This document shows, one piece after another, positions 28,088 through 36,847 of a stretch of 64,000 nucleotides of DNA; positions within the stretch are counted from its first letter, which is position 1; every line of letters starts with the position of its first letter. The DNA lies in contig JACKDV010000025.1 of the NCBI GenBank assembly GCA_020633315.1, positions 15,456-79,455 on the forward strand. The letters run 5' to 3'. Source of the DNA: Myxococcales bacterium (GTDB lineage Bacteria; Myxococcota_A; Polyangia; Nannocystales; Nannocystaceae). The notes below the pieces were generated by a model. The model saw nothing but the letters and a program-made list of their open reading frames with translations, did not search any database and was not told where the DNA came from. Position numbers and translations under genes: made by a program.

Positions 28088-28843
28088 ATGGCCATCATCG
28101 AGCTCACCAATGTCACGATGAACTACGGCCGCGGCCCCCGGCGGCGCTCGGCGCTGCGCGGGGTGTCGATCGGCGTGCCCGAGGGCGCGTTCTCGGTGCT
28201 GCTGGGACCCTCGGGGGCCGGCAAGAGCACCCTGCTCAAGCTCGTCCTCGCCATGGAGCGGCCCGAGGAGGGCACGATCCGCGTGGCGGGCCGCGACATC
28301 CACCGCCTGCGCAAAGGCAGCATCCCCTACCTGCGCCGCAACGTGGGGGTGGTGTTCCAGGACTTCAAGCTGCTGCTCGACGCCACGCCCATGGAGAACG
28401 TGGCGCTGGCGCTGCAGGTGCTCGGCATGCCGCGTCGCGAGGTCCGCGAGCGCGCGGCCTCGGCCCTGTGCCGCGTGGAGCTCGACCCCCGCATCCGCCG
28501 ACCGGCCCGCTGCCTCTCGGGCGGCGAGCAGCAGCGCGTCGCCATCGCGCGCGCGGTGGCGGGCGACCCCGCGATCCTGCTGGCCGACGAGCCCACCGGC
28601 AACCTCGACCCGCGCCTCACCCAGGAGATCGTCGACGTGCTCGAGGGGATCCGTCGCCGCGGCACCACGGTGCTGCTGGCGACCCACGATCCCCTGGTGC
28701 TCGACCTCGCGCCGCTCACCCAGCAGATCCACCTCGAGCACGGGCGCGTGGTCACGCTGACCGACCCCACCGAGCTCTCCGAGGACGACATCCCCGAGAT
28801 CCTGCCCGCGTCGTGGGCGGGCCCGGCCGAGGCGGTGGCGTGA
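28088..28843 (+). CDS. ftsE: Cell-division ABC transporter ATP-binding protein FtsE
   Basis: A 251-residue ABC ATPase. Walker A GPSGAGKST at about residues 36-44, Q-loop VVFQDFKLL, signature LSGGEQQRVAIARA, Walker B ILLADEPTGNLD and the switch His in LLATHD. MAIIELTNVTMNYG and the NVGVVFQDFKLLLDATPMENV segment are characteristic of FtsE rather than LolD. FtsE with FtsX couples ATP hydrolysis at the divisome to activation of peptidoglycan hydrolases across the membrane. GAGG lies upstream of ATG 28088. The stop overlaps the ftsX start. A C-terminal extension of about 25 residues (SEDDIPEILPASWAG) exceeds the usual FtsE length. Confidence 0.94.
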   Translation: MAIIELTNVTMNYGRGPRRRSALRGVSIGVPEGAFSVLLGPSGAGKSTLLKLVLAMERPEEGTIRVAGRDIHRLRKGSIPYLRRNVGVVFQDFKLLLDATPMENVALALQVLGMPRREVRERAASALCRVELDPRIRRPARCLSGGEQQRVAIARAVAGDPAILLADEPTGNLDPRLTQEIVDVLEGIRRRGTTVLLATHDPLVLDLAPLTQQIHLEHGRVVTLTDPTELSEDDIPEILPASWAGPAEAVA

Positions 28844-29745
28844 TGCTGCGCCCGCTGTACTCGCTCGCGTACATCATCGCCCGCGGCGGGCGGGGCATGG
28901 CCCAGGCCCCCGCGGTGCAGCTGCTGGCCGTGGGCACCATCGCGGTGTGCATGCTGCTGCTGGGCGCGGTGGTGCTGGCGTGGAGCAACGCCCAGGGCGT
29001 GGTGCGGGCCTGGGGCCTCGACGTCCCGATCACCGCGTACCTGGTGGACGACGCCGACCCCGAGCTGGTCGAGGCCACCGTGAGGCGCCTGCGGACCCTG
29101 CCCGAGGTGGCCGACGCCGAGCGCGTGAGCCCGGAGCAGGCCCTGCGGCGACTGTCGGAGGGCCTGGGCGAGGACGGCGAGCTGCTCGACGGCCTCGAGC
29201 CCTCGGTGCTCCCCGGCTCGATCGAGATCCACCTCGCCCCCGGCACCGACCCCGACTTCGGCCGGGCGCTCGCCGAGCGCCTCGACCAGCAGCCGATCGT
29301 CGACGAGGTCGCGGTGGCGGGAGCCTGGGCCGGCCGCGCCCACGACCTGCTGCAGACCCTGGGCGACCTGGCCCTGGGCGCGGGCCTGCTGGTGAGCCTG
29401 GCCTGCATGGCGATCGTGTGGAGCACGATCCGGCTGGGCGTGTACGCGCGACGGGCCGAGATCCAGATCCTGCGCCTGGTGGGCGGCACCCGCCGCTTCG
29501 TGCACGGGCCCTTCGTGTTCGAGGGCATGGTGCAGGGCAGCCTGGGCGCCGCCCTGGCCATGGGCATCCTGTGGCTGGGCTTCGACGCGGTGCACCCCTT
29601 CCTCGAGCGTGGCCTGTCGATGGTGTTCGCCGCGGGAGCGCTGAGCTTCTTCACCCCCACCCAGGTCGGCCTGGGCATCGCCTTCGGGGCGAGCCTGGGG
29701 CTGCTGGGCGCCCGGGCGGCGGTGGCCCACTACGCGGAGGCCTGA
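28843..29745 (+). CDS. ftsX: Cell-division protein FtsX
   Basis: A 300-residue FtsX-type permease. Four membrane segments: about 22-45 (QLLAVGTIAVCMLLLGAVVLAW), 180-200, 225-245 and 270-290. The extracytoplasmic loop after segment 1 contains the typical ITAYLVDDADPELVEATVRRLRTLPEVADAERVSPEQAL, which in homologues contacts the hydrolase activator. The cytoplasmic RRAEIQILRLVGGT coupling motif is present. ATG 28843 overlaps the ftsE stop as TGATG. In other bacteria FtsEX acts with EnvC, PcsB or RipC; here the next gene is EnvC-like, completing the set. Confidence 0.93.
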   Translation: MLRPLYSLAYIIARGGRGMAQAPAVQLLAVGTIAVCMLLLGAVVLAWSNAQGVVRAWGLDVPITAYLVDDADPELVEATVRRLRTLPEVADAERVSPEQALRRLSEGLGEDGELLDGLEPSVLPGSIEIHLAPGTDPDFGRALAERLDQQPIVDEVAVAGAWAGRAHDLLQTLGDLALGAGLLVSLACMAIVWSTIRLGVYARRAEIQILRLVGGTRRFVHGPFVFEGMVQGSLGAALAMGILWLGFDAVHPFLERGLSMVFAAGALSFFTPTQVGLGIAFGASLGLLGARAAVAHYAEA

Positions 29746-29751
29746 GCCGTC

Positions 29752-30858
29752 GTGCGAGGCTGGCGACGACGCTTGGTGATCGCGGCCCTGGGCCTGGGCG
29801 CGCTGGCGCTGCCGGTGGAGGCCCGCGGCGGCCCGAGCCCCCTGGGCGAGCTGCTGCGCACCGAGCTGGGGCTGGCCCAGCAGGCAGTGGCGCTCGAGGA
29901 GGCGCTCACGGCCCTCGAGCGCGAGCGCGAGGGCGCCGAGTACGGAGCCGAGCTGCTGCACCACGCCAGCCGCGAGAGCCTGCGGCGGCTGGCCGCCTAC
30001 CGCGAGGGGCAGGAGCCCCGCGAGCGGCTCACCCGGCAGCGCGCGCGCGCCATGGTCAAGGCCTCGCGCGGCGGCGTGGCCCGGCTGATCTTCGAGGACG
30101 TGGGCGGCGACGAGCGAGCGAGCGCCGAGCGACTGAGCCGCGGCCGCATGCTGCGATGGCTGGTCCGCCACGACCTGCACGAGCTGGCCGCCTACCAGCG
30201 CTCCGAGGAGCGCGCGCGCGACGAGCTGCTGCGAGCCCACCGCGAGCTGCAGGCCCTGTCGGCGCTGGCCACCGTGCACGCGGTGGAGGGCGACCTGGTG
30301 GCGATGGGCCGCAAGGCCACCGGCCCCGCGCTGGCCCGGGCCCACCAGCAGACCCGCCGCGCCCTGTCGAGCACCCCCGCCCACCTGCGCAGCGACGACG
30401 AGCGCGAGCGGCTGCAGCAGCTCGACGAGGCCGGCCGCGAGCTCCGGGCCCTGCGTCGAGGCGGCCGCAGCCTCCATCGCCCCGTGCGCGGGCCGATCAC
30501 CGGGCGCTTCGGCGAGTACACCGATCCCGTGCTGAAGCTGCCGATGGCGCGCAACGGCATCGAGCTCCGAGCCCGCCGCGACGAGCCGGTGCACGCCCCC
30601 GCCGACGGCACCGTGGTGATGGTGGCCAGCCTCCCCGGCTTCGAGCAGGTGGTGGTGATCGATCACGGCAACGGCGAGCTGCTCATGCTCGGCCGGCTGT
30701 GGAAGACCACGGTGGCCGAGGGCGACACGGTGAGCGCGGGCCAGGAGATCGCCCGCGTCGCGCCCAAGACCACCGACGACGGGCTGGGCACCACCGCCTA
30801 TCTCGAGCTGCGCCACGGCGACAAGCCGGTCGACCCCGAGCCCTGGCTGCGCTACTGA
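29752..30858 (+). CDS. EnvC-like coiled-coil protein with degenerate LytM domain
   Basis: A 368-residue exported protein: a signal at about 1-25, a long Glu/Arg/Leu-rich coiled-coil region (about 30-235) and a C-terminal M23/LytM-like domain (RPVRGPITGRFGEYTDPVLKLPMARNGIELRA...VHAPADGTVVMVASLPGFEQVVVIDHGNG). The zinc ligands of active M23 peptidases are largely missing: the first His (usual HxGxD) is Asn in ARNGIEL, and the YxHL position is LGRLW. As in E. coli EnvC, it is therefore probably a non-catalytic activator of amidases, driven by FtsEX, with which it is clustered. GTG 29752 lies 6 nt after the ftsX stop. Confidence 0.87.
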   Translation: MRGWRRRLVIAALGLGALALPVEARGGPSPLGELLRTELGLAQQAVALEEALTALEREREGAEYGAELLHHASRESLRRLAAYREGQEPRERLTRQRARAMVKASRGGVARLIFEDVGGDERASAERLSRGRMLRWLVRHDLHELAAYQRSEERARDELLRAHRELQALSALATVHAVEGDLVAMGRKATGPALARAHQQTRRALSSTPAHLRSDDERERLQQLDEAGRELRALRRGGRSLHRPVRGPITGRFGEYTDPVLKLPMARNGIELRARRDEPVHAPADGTVVMVASLPGFEQVVVIDHGNGELLMLGRLWKTTVAEGDTVSAGQEIARVAPKTTDDGLGTTAYLELRHGDKPVDPEPWLRY

Positions 30859-30940
30859 GATTCTCACCCCGCGGCCGCGGGACCCATGATCGAGCCAGGC
30901 CCGTGCGGCGCGACCGGAGGCCGGTCGTCCGCAGCAGCGC

Positions 30941-30946
30941 TACCCT
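30941..30946 (+). promoter_or_regulatory. TAnnnT -10 box of the deaminase gene
   Basis: TACCCT lies exactly 6 nt before ATG 30953, predicting a leaderless transcript. Confidence 0.5.
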
Positions 30947-30952
30947 CGGGGC

Positions 30953-31867
30953 ATGCCCCGGCCCCCGCTCGCCGACCTGCACCGCCACCTCGACGGCTCG
31001 CTGCGCCGCTCGACCCTGGCCGAGCTCGCCGCGGCCGAGGGCGTGACCGTCCCCGACGACCTCGGCTTCCACCCCGGCATGGGCCTCGCCGCCGCGCTGG
31101 CGTGCTTCGAGCTCACCCTGCGGGTGCTGCAGCGCCCGGCCGCGGTCCAGCGCGTGGCCGCGGAGATCTGCGAGGACGCCCGGGCGCACGGGGTGAGCAC
31201 CCTCGAGATCCGCTTCGCCCCCCACCTGCACCAGCGGCGAGGCGCTCGCCCCGAGGCCATCGTCGACGCGGCCCTGGCCGGCTGCGACGGGCGAGCGGGG
31301 CTGGTGCTGTGCGGCCTGTACGGCGATCCCCCCGAGCTCGTCGAGCAGCTGGTGGCGCTGGCCCGCCCGCGCCCGGGCGTGGTGGGCATCGACCTCGCCG
31401 GCGGCCCCACGCCCGCGCACCGCCATCGCCTGGAGGACTATGCCCCCGCCTTCCACCGCGCCCGCGATCTGGGCCTGGGTCGCACCGTGCACGCCGGCGA
31501 GGGCCGCCCGCCCGGCGAGATCGCGGTGGCGATCGAGCGCCTGCTCGCCCAGCGCATCGGCCACGGCACCACCGTGCTCGATGATCCGCGGGTGACCGCG
31601 CTGGTGATCGAGCGCGGCGTGACCCTCGAGGCCTGCGTCACCTCCAACCTCCACACCGGGATCATCGAGCGCATCGAGGACCACCCCATCGCGCGCTGGC
31701 TCGAGCAGGGCCTGCGGGTCTGCATCAACACCGACAACACCCTGATGTCGCGGATCGACGCCGAGCAGGAGCACGCGCGGGTCGCACGGATCCCCGGCAT
31801 GAGCGAGGCTCGCCTGCGCGAGGCGATCGAGGCCGGCCACCGCGCGGCGTTCCGCCGAGGCCAGTGA
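30953..31867 (+). CDS. Adenosine deaminase family protein
   Basis: A 304-residue metal-dependent deaminase of the adenosine/aminodeoxyfutalosine deaminase family. Zinc-ligand and catalytic motifs: DLHRHLDGS (His10, His12), HAGEG with the catalytic Glu near residue 183, RIGHGTTVLDD, and CVTSNLHTGII followed by CINTDNTLMS with the final Asp ligand. It is shorter than E. coli Add (333 residues) by loss of loop sequence only. It deaminates adenosine or a relative such as 6-amino-6-deoxyfutalosine; the substrate cannot be decided and no menaquinone gene is nearby. It has its own leaderless-type -10 box and lies between the envC-like and DsbA-like genes, so it is not necessarily part of the division cluster. 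Confidence 0.9.
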   Translation: MPRPPLADLHRHLDGSLRRSTLAELAAAEGVTVPDDLGFHPGMGLAAALACFELTLRVLQRPAAVQRVAAEICEDARAHGVSTLEIRFAPHLHQRRGARPEAIVDAALAGCDGRAGLVLCGLYGDPPELVEQLVALARPRPGVVGIDLAGGPTPAHRHRLEDYAPAFHRARDLGLGRTVHAGEGRPPGEIAVAIERLLAQRIGHGTTVLDDPRVTALVIERGVTLEACVTSNLHTGIIERIEDHPIARWLEQGLRVCINTDNTLMSRIDAEQEHARVARIPGMSEARLREAIEAGHRAAFRRGQ

Positions 31868-31982
31868 TCACGCGCGGCCGCCAGCCCGACCACGCGCGGC
31901 ATCCCGGAGCAACGCCCCGGCCGCGGAGCGAGCCCGCCCGTCCCGGGCCCGAGGGCCGACGCGCCCGCCCGCCGCCTGGGGC

Positions 31983-31988
31983 TATCAT
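31983..31988 (+). promoter_or_regulatory. TAnnnT -10 box of the DsbA-like lipoprotein gene
   Basis: TATCAT lies 7 nt before ATG 31996. Confidence 0.5.
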
Positions 31989-31995
31989 CCTGCGC

Positions 31996-32925
31996 ATGCC
32001 GATCCGCTCGCTGTGCCTCGCGCTCCCGCTGCTGCTCGCCGCCTGTGACCAGCCCACCGAGGAAGAGCTGCGCACGATGATGACCGAGGTCGCCAAGGCC
32101 GAGGTCGCGCCGGTGCAGTCCAAGCAGGGCGAGCTGGCCGACGAGCTCGGCGCGACCAAGGACGAGCTCGCCAAGCTCGCCAAGCTCGAGACCGAGCTCG
32201 CCGACCTCTCGGCACAGACGGTGGCGCTCGAGGCCCAGCTCGCCGAGGCGCAGTCGCGGCTCGATGTGCTCGAGAAGGCCAACGAGGTCGCCAAGCCCTC
32301 GCCCACCCCGGGGCACCCCAACCCCGAGGCCTACTACAAGGTGGAGATCGGCGACGCCCAGGTCGAGGGCCCCGCCGACGCGCTGGTCACCATCGTCACC
32401 TGGTCCGACTTCCAGTGCCCCTACTGCAACCGGGTGGTCGCCACCATCGACGAGCTGCAGCTCGCGTACGGCAAGGACCTGCGCTACGTGTTCAAGCACA
32501 ACCCCCTGGGCTTCCACCCCAACGCCCGCCCGGCTGCGATCGCAGCCGAGGCCGCCGGCGAGCAGGGCAAGTTCTGGGAGATGCACGACATGATGTTCGA
32601 GAACCAGCGCGACCTCACCGAGAAGAACTTCATCAAGTGGGCGCGCGAGCTCAAGCTCGACGTCAAGCGCTTCGAGCGGGACCTCAGCAGCCCCACCCTC
32701 GCGGCCAAGGTCGATCGTCAGCAGCGCGAGGGCAACACCCTGGGGGCGCGCGGCACCCCGGCCTTCTTCGTCAACGGGCGCTTCTTGTCGGGGGCGCAAC
32801 CCCGCGCCAACTTCGAGAAGCTCATCGACGAGGAGATGGCCAAGGCCAAGGCCAAGATCGCGGCCGGGACCCCGCGTGTCAGCGTCTACGACGAGACGAT
32901 CCGCTCGGGGCGGACCTCGCCGTAG
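31996..32925 (+). CDS. DsbA-family thioredoxin-fold lipoprotein with coiled coil
   Basis: A 309-residue predicted lipoprotein (signal LCLALPLLLAAC). Residues about 20-95 form a heptad-rich coiled coil (KDELAKLAKLETELADLSAQTVALEAQLAEAQSRL split over several turns). The rest is a Thioredoxin_4/DsbA-like fold: VTIVTWSDFQCPYCNRV with the CPYC redox pair starting at Cys141, an inserted helical part, and cis-Pro in GARGTPAFFVNGRFLSGAQP. It should act in the periplasm as a thiol oxidoreductase or isomerase, with the coiled coil probably giving oligomers or reach from the membrane. It starts with its own -10 box and ends 88 nt before the ctpA-like gene. Confidence 0.88.
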   Translation: MPIRSLCLALPLLLAACDQPTEEELRTMMTEVAKAEVAPVQSKQGELADELGATKDELAKLAKLETELADLSAQTVALEAQLAEAQSRLDVLEKANEVAKPSPTPGHPNPEAYYKVEIGDAQVEGPADALVTIVTWSDFQCPYCNRVVATIDELQLAYGKDLRYVFKHNPLGFHPNARPAAIAAEAAGEQGKFWEMHDMMFENQRDLTEKNFIKWARELKLDVKRFERDLSSPTLAAKVDRQQREGNTLGARGTPAFFVNGRFLSGAQPRANFEKLIDEEMAKAKAKIAAGTPRVSVYDETIRSGRTSP

Positions 32926-32999
32926 GGCGAGCGGAGCCGCGCCCGGGCGGCCCCCCTGTGTGATCCGCCGAGGGGCCGGGGGGCCCTGCGACGGCCTGC

Positions 33000-33005
33000 T
33001 AGACT
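33000..33005 (+). promoter_or_regulatory. TAnnnT -10 box of the CtpA-type protease gene
   Basis: TAGACT lies 8 nt before ATG 33014. Confidence 0.45.
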
Positions 33006-33013
33006 GCGCGGCC

Positions 33014-34384
33014 ATGGGCCGCCTCGCTCCTCGCCCCCGCGCTCGCCTCGGCTCCCTCGCGCTCGCGCTGGCCAGCCTCGTCGCGGGCATCGGCATCGGC
33101 GTCGGCACCTCCTCGTGGGCCGCCCCCGCGGTGGGCCAGCCCCCGCTCGCGTACTCGCGCTACCGCAAGCTCGACGTGCTCGCGCGTGCGCTCGCCATCG
33201 TCGAGCAGTTCTACGTGCGGCCGGTCGACGACACCGCCCTCATCCACGCCGCGCTCTCGGGCATGGTCAGCGAGCTCGATCCCCACACCGCCTTCCTGCC
33301 CCCGCGCGAGGCCAAGCTGCTGCGCGAGGACATCGAGGGGGCCTTCGGCGGCATCGGCATGGTGGTGGTGCTCGGCCGCGAGGACGACGGCGACCGCTTC
33401 CTCGACGTGCGCGACGTGATCCCCGACGGTCCCGCCGACCAGGCTGGCGTCCGCGTGGGGCACCACGTGGTGCGCATCGCCGGCCGCCCCATCGCCGACT
33501 TCGCCGACCTCGAGGAGGCCATCGTGCTCATCCGCGGCAAGCCGGGCACCACCATCAAGCTCACCGTGGAGGACCCCGAGCGCGGGATCCTGCGCACCCT
33601 CGAGCTGACCCGCGCCATCATCGACCCGCCCGCGGTCGAGCTGAGCTACCTCGGCGAGGGCCTGGGCGTGCTGCGCCTGCGCGACTTCCCCGAGCACGCC
33701 GCCCGCGAGATGCGGGAGGGCCTGCAGGAGCTGCGGCAGCAGGCGGGCGAGGCCGGGCTGCGCGGCGTGGTCATCGACCTGCGCGACAACGGGGGCGGCC
33801 TGCTCGACGAGGCGGTCGGCATCGTGGACCTGTTCGTGGACGAGGGCGCCATCGTGCGCACCCGCGGGCGGCAGGGGCGGGTGATCGACGAGGCCCGGGC
33901 CCACCGCCCCGGCACCGAGCGCTCCGTGCCGCTGTGCGTGCTCATCAACAAGGGCTCGGCCAGCGCCTCGGAGATCGTGGCCGGGGCGCTGCAGGACCAC
34001 GGGCGCGCGGTGATCGTGGGCGAGCGCAGCTACGGCAAGGGCTCGGTGCAGGCCCCCTTCGAGCTCGACGACGGCAGCCTGCTCAAGATCACCACCGCGC
34101 TCTACTACACCCCCGACGATCGCCTCATCCAGGCCAGCGGGATCACCCCCGACATCTTCGTGGGGGCCATGCCCGAGGGCGTCGACGGCCGGGCCGTGCT
34201 CGACAGCCGCCCCGAGCTGCCCCCCGAGCGCGACAACCCCGGGCACCTGGAGCCCGAGGACTTCGGGCGCGAGAGCCCGCCGCGGGTGGACGAGTCGGAG
34301 GCGGTGCGGGCCGCCGGCGAGGACCTGCAGCTTCGCACCGCGGTGCAGCACCTGCGCGCCCTGGCCCGGATGGCGGCGGAGTAG
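33014..34384 (+). CDS. C-terminal processing protease (S41, CtpA/Prc family)
   Basis: A 456-residue S41 peptidase. A signal or anchor helix (LGSLALALASLVAGIGIGVG) at about 14-35, an N-terminal domain with GMVSELDPHTAFLPP, a PDZ domain (about 110-195, IGMVVVLGREDDG...GVRVGHHVVRIAGRPI), and the catalytic region with VVIDLRDNGGG, the nucleophile in NKGSASASEIVAG and the general-base Lys in SYGKGSVQ. These Ser/Lys-dyad proteases trim or degrade periplasmic proteins, often peptidoglycan hydrolases; location near the FtsEX-EnvC cluster fits that role. The Asp/Glu-rich C-terminal tail is long. The antiporter gene begins one base after the stop. Confidence 0.94.
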   Translation: MGRLAPRPRARLGSLALALASLVAGIGIGVGTSSWAAPAVGQPPLAYSRYRKLDVLARALAIVEQFYVRPVDDTALIHAALSGMVSELDPHTAFLPPREAKLLREDIEGAFGGIGMVVVLGREDDGDRFLDVRDVIPDGPADQAGVRVGHHVVRIAGRPIADFADLEEAIVLIRGKPGTTIKLTVEDPERGILRTLELTRAIIDPPAVELSYLGEGLGVLRLRDFPEHAAREMREGLQELRQQAGEAGLRGVVIDLRDNGGGLLDEAVGIVDLFVDEGAIVRTRGRQGRVIDEARAHRPGTERSVPLCVLINKGSASASEIVAGALQDHGRAVIVGERSYGKGSVQAPFELDDGSLLKITTALYYTPDDRLIQASGITPDIFVGAMPEGVDGRAVLDSRPELPPERDNPGHLEPEDFGRESPPRVDESEAVRAAGEDLQLRTAVQHLRALARMAAE

Positions 34385-34385
34385 C

Positions 34386-36467
34386 TTGGCCGCCGCCTCC
34401 CTCGTCACCGACCTCGCCCTGGTGCTCGGCGTCGCCGCGCTCACCGGCACCGTCACCCGGGCGCTGCGCCAGCCGCCGATCCTCGGCTACCTCGTCGCGG
34501 GCCTCGTGGTGGGCCCCTACATCCCCATCCCCCTGTTCGCCGACGTCGAGCGGGTGCACGAGCTGTCCGAGCTCGGCGTGGTGCTGGTGATGTTCGCGGT
34601 GGGGCTCGAGCTCAGCCTCGCGCGCGCGGCCAAGGTGCTGCCCGTGGCCGGGCTGACCGCGGTGGTGCAGATCGGCGGGATGTTCTGGGCGGGCAACCTG
34701 CTGGGCGCCGCGCTCGGGCTCTCCACCGTGGGCGCGGTGGTGCTCGGCGCCAGCGTGGCCATCTCCAGCACCATGGTGGTCACCAAGGTCTTCGACGTGC
34801 ACCCGCCCCCCGCGGACGTGCGCAGCACCGTGCTGGGGATCCTCGTGCTGCAGGACCTCGCCGCGATCGTGCTCATCACCGTGGTCACCGCGGTGGCCGA
34901 GGGGGCCGCGGTCGCGCCCTCGGCCCTGCTGGGCACCGTGGGCCGCCTGCTGGGGGTGATGGCGGTGGGCATCCTGCTCGGCCTGTGGGTTGTGCCCCGC
35001 CTCGCCCGCCGGATCGCCCGCCTGCAGTCGCCCGAGGTCGACACCGTGTTCGCGGTGGGCCTGTGCCTCGCCCTCGCCGCGCTGATGGAGCGCCTGAGCT
35101 ACTCGCCCGCGCTGGGGGCCTTCCTCGGCGGGATGCTCGTGGCCGAGTCCGGGCTGGGCCGCCACTTCGAGCACCTGGTGGCCCCCCTGCGCGACGTCTT
35201 CGCCGCGGTGTTCTTCGTGTCGATCGGCATGACCGTCGACCCCTTGCTCGCCATCGATCACCTGGGCACCGCCGGCCTCATCGCGCTGATGGTGGTGGTG
35301 CTGCAGGTGGGGCTGGTCACCGGCGCCGGGGTGCTCGGCGGCCAGGGCCTGCGTCAGTCCGGCCACGCCGGCGTCGCCCTGGGTCAGATCGGCGAGTTCG
35401 GCTTCATCATCATGGGCATCGGCATCACGGCCGGGGTGGTCCCCGCCTCGATGTTCACGGTGGTGGTGGTGGCCGCGGTGATCACCGCCATCACCACGCC
35501 GCTGGCGCTGCGCTTCGCCCCCGCGGTGCTCGTGGCGATCGAGCACCGCCTGCCCCACCGGCTGCGCGCGCACCTCAGCCTCTACGCCGCCTGGGTGGAC
35601 GGCCTGCGGCGGGGCGAGGGCAGCTCGCCCGTGCGTCGTGCGATCCGCAAGGCGCTGCGCATGCTGGTGGTCGACGCGGCGGTGGTCGCCGGCATCGTCA
35701 TCGGCGTCTCGCTGGGATGGACGCGGGCCATCGCCTGGTCGCACCAGGCCCTCGGCACCAGCCCCACCGTGGCCGCGGTGGTGCTGGTGGGGCTCACCGC
35801 CGTGATCGCGTTCCCCTTCGCGCGCGGGCTGTCGCGGGCTGCGAGCGCCCTGGGAGAGCGGCTGGCCCGCGGCGCGTTCCCTGCCGCCGACCAGACGCGG
35901 CCCGACCTCGCCGCCACCGCCCGACGAGCGATGAGCGTGGGCCTGCGGCTGGCCGCCCTGCTGGGAGCCGGCATGCTGGTGGCCGCGCTCACCCAGCCCT
36001 TCGTGCCGCCCGGGATCGGGGTGGTGCTGCTGGCCGCGGTGCTGCTGCCCAGCGCGGTGCTGCTGTGGCGCAGCGGCGGACCGCTGGGCGAGCACGTGGG
36101 CTCGGCCACGCTGGCCCTGCTCGAGGTGCTGCGCCGCGATGCTCCGCCCGACGAGCCGCAGCTGCACGACCTGCTCCATGGCCTGGGCGACGCGACCCCG
36201 GTGCGGCTCGTGCCCGGGGCCGCCGCGATCGGCCGCACCCTGGCCCAGCTCGACCTGCGGGCGGCCTCCGGCGCGATGGTGCTGGCCATCGCCCGCCCGG
36301 ACCGCGACGTGATCACCCCGACGGGGCGCGAGACCCTGTGCGAGGGCGACGTGCTCGCGGTGGCCGGGCCGCTCGAGTCGATCGAGCGGGCGCGGGCCCT
36401 GCTGCTCGGGACCCCGCCGCCCGAGGCTGCGAGCGCGACCGAGAACCCGAGCGCGACCGAGGAGTGA
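34386..36467 (+). CDS. CPA2-type cation:proton antiporter with TrkA_C domain
   Basis: A 693-residue KefB/CPA2-family exchanger. About 12 membrane segments span residues 5-390, with the family GYLVAGLVVGPY, FAVGLELSL, SISSTMVV-like ISSTMVVTKV and ALGAFLGGMLVAES motifs. Helices continue to about 560 (a second hydrophobic block including TLIARRA-like loops), followed by a C-terminal TrkA_C regulatory domain at about 600-685 (PVRLVPGAAAIGRTLAQLDLRAASGAMVLAIARPDR ... LCEGDVLAVAGP). There is no TrkA_N (NAD-binding) domain, unlike KefB/KefC. It exchanges K+ or Na+ for protons. TTG 34386, one base after the protease stop, is the longest start and is probably used through translational coupling. Confidence 0.88.
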   Translation: MAAASLVTDLALVLGVAALTGTVTRALRQPPILGYLVAGLVVGPYIPIPLFADVERVHELSELGVVLVMFAVGLELSLARAAKVLPVAGLTAVVQIGGMFWAGNLLGAALGLSTVGAVVLGASVAISSTMVVTKVFDVHPPPADVRSTVLGILVLQDLAAIVLITVVTAVAEGAAVAPSALLGTVGRLLGVMAVGILLGLWVVPRLARRIARLQSPEVDTVFAVGLCLALAALMERLSYSPALGAFLGGMLVAESGLGRHFEHLVAPLRDVFAAVFFVSIGMTVDPLLAIDHLGTAGLIALMVVVLQVGLVTGAGVLGGQGLRQSGHAGVALGQIGEFGFIIMGIGITAGVVPASMFTVVVVAAVITAITTPLALRFAPAVLVAIEHRLPHRLRAHLSLYAAWVDGLRRGEGSSPVRRAIRKALRMLVVDAAVVAGIVIGVSLGWTRAIAWSHQALGTSPTVAAVVLVGLTAVIAFPFARGLSRAASALGERLARGAFPAADQTRPDLAATARRAMSVGLRLAALLGAGMLVAALTQPFVPPGIGVVLLAAVLLPSAVLLWRSGGPLGEHVGSATLALLEVLRRDAPPDEPQLHDLLHGLGDATPVRLVPGAAAIGRTLAQLDLRAASGAMVLAIARPDRDVITPTGRETLCEGDVLAVAGPLESIERARALLLGTPPPEAASATENPSATEE

Positions 36468-36470
36468 CGC

Positions 36471-36815
36471 TCAGCCCCCGCCGGAGCCACCGGAGGAGTC
36501 GCCCGAGCCACTGCTGCTCGCCGCCGTCTCGGTCCCCTCGCCCGCCGTTCCCGTGCTCGCGTCGCTCGTGCTCGCGCCGCTCGTGCTCGTCGTCGCGTCC
36601 CCGTCGGTCTGCGCCGTGTCCCCGGCCGTCGTCCCCTGGGTGGCATCGCCCGAGCCCTCCGTGTCCGGGTCGGGCTGGGCCACCTTGAGGCAGGGGCACG
36701 CCGTCGCCAGCGTGCTCGTCGTCAGCCCCGTCAGCGCCGCCGCCACGAAGCGTCGCCGCCGGGCCAGGATCGCCTCGCGATCGAGATCGCGCTCGGGATC
36801 ATCCAACGGTGACAC
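36471..36815 (-). CDS. DREAIL-family small lipoprotein-like protein, copy 1
   Basis: A 114-residue protein, the most promoter-distal of three tandem paralogues. The N-terminus contains DREAILARRRRF, then a hydrophobic stretch ending LTGLTTSTLATACPCL. The ARRRRF plus hydrophobic core and LATAC fit a Tat-like signal with a lipobox, though CPCL offers a second Cys. The remaining 70 residues are a Thr/Ser/Gly/Asp linker-like tail with no Cys. GTG 36815 lies exactly 6 nt after TATGCT. Function unknown. The signal part is shared almost base for base with copies 2 and 3, while the tails are unrelated except in composition. Confidence 0.72.
   Translation of the reverse strand: MSPLDDPERDLDREAILARRRRFVAAALTGLTTSTLATACPCLKVAQPDPDTEGSGDATQGTTAGDTAQTDGDATTSTSGASTSDASTGTAGEGTETAASSSGSGDSSGGSGGG
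36691..36784 (-). repeat. 94-bp block, copy 1, encoding the DREAIL core
   Basis: Covers the coding region for DREAILARRRRF through ACPCL. It differs from copy 2 (37023-37116) at one base by my reading and from copy 3 (37475-37568) at several. Confidence 0.85.
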
Positions 36816-36821
36816 GCCTCG

Positions 36822-36827
36822 AGCATA
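36822..36827 (-). promoter_or_regulatory. TAnnnT -10 box of DREAIL copy 1
   Basis: TATGCT on the minus strand ends 6 nt before GTG 36815. Confidence 0.5.
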
Positions 36828-36847
36828 GCGCGGCACCGCGGCCACGA

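Noticed and set aside
32876..33013. Extended start of the CtpA-type protease inside the preceding gene
   Set aside because: It would overlap the DsbA-like gene and add an Arg-rich stretch; ATG 33014 gives a normal signal helix and follows a -10 box.
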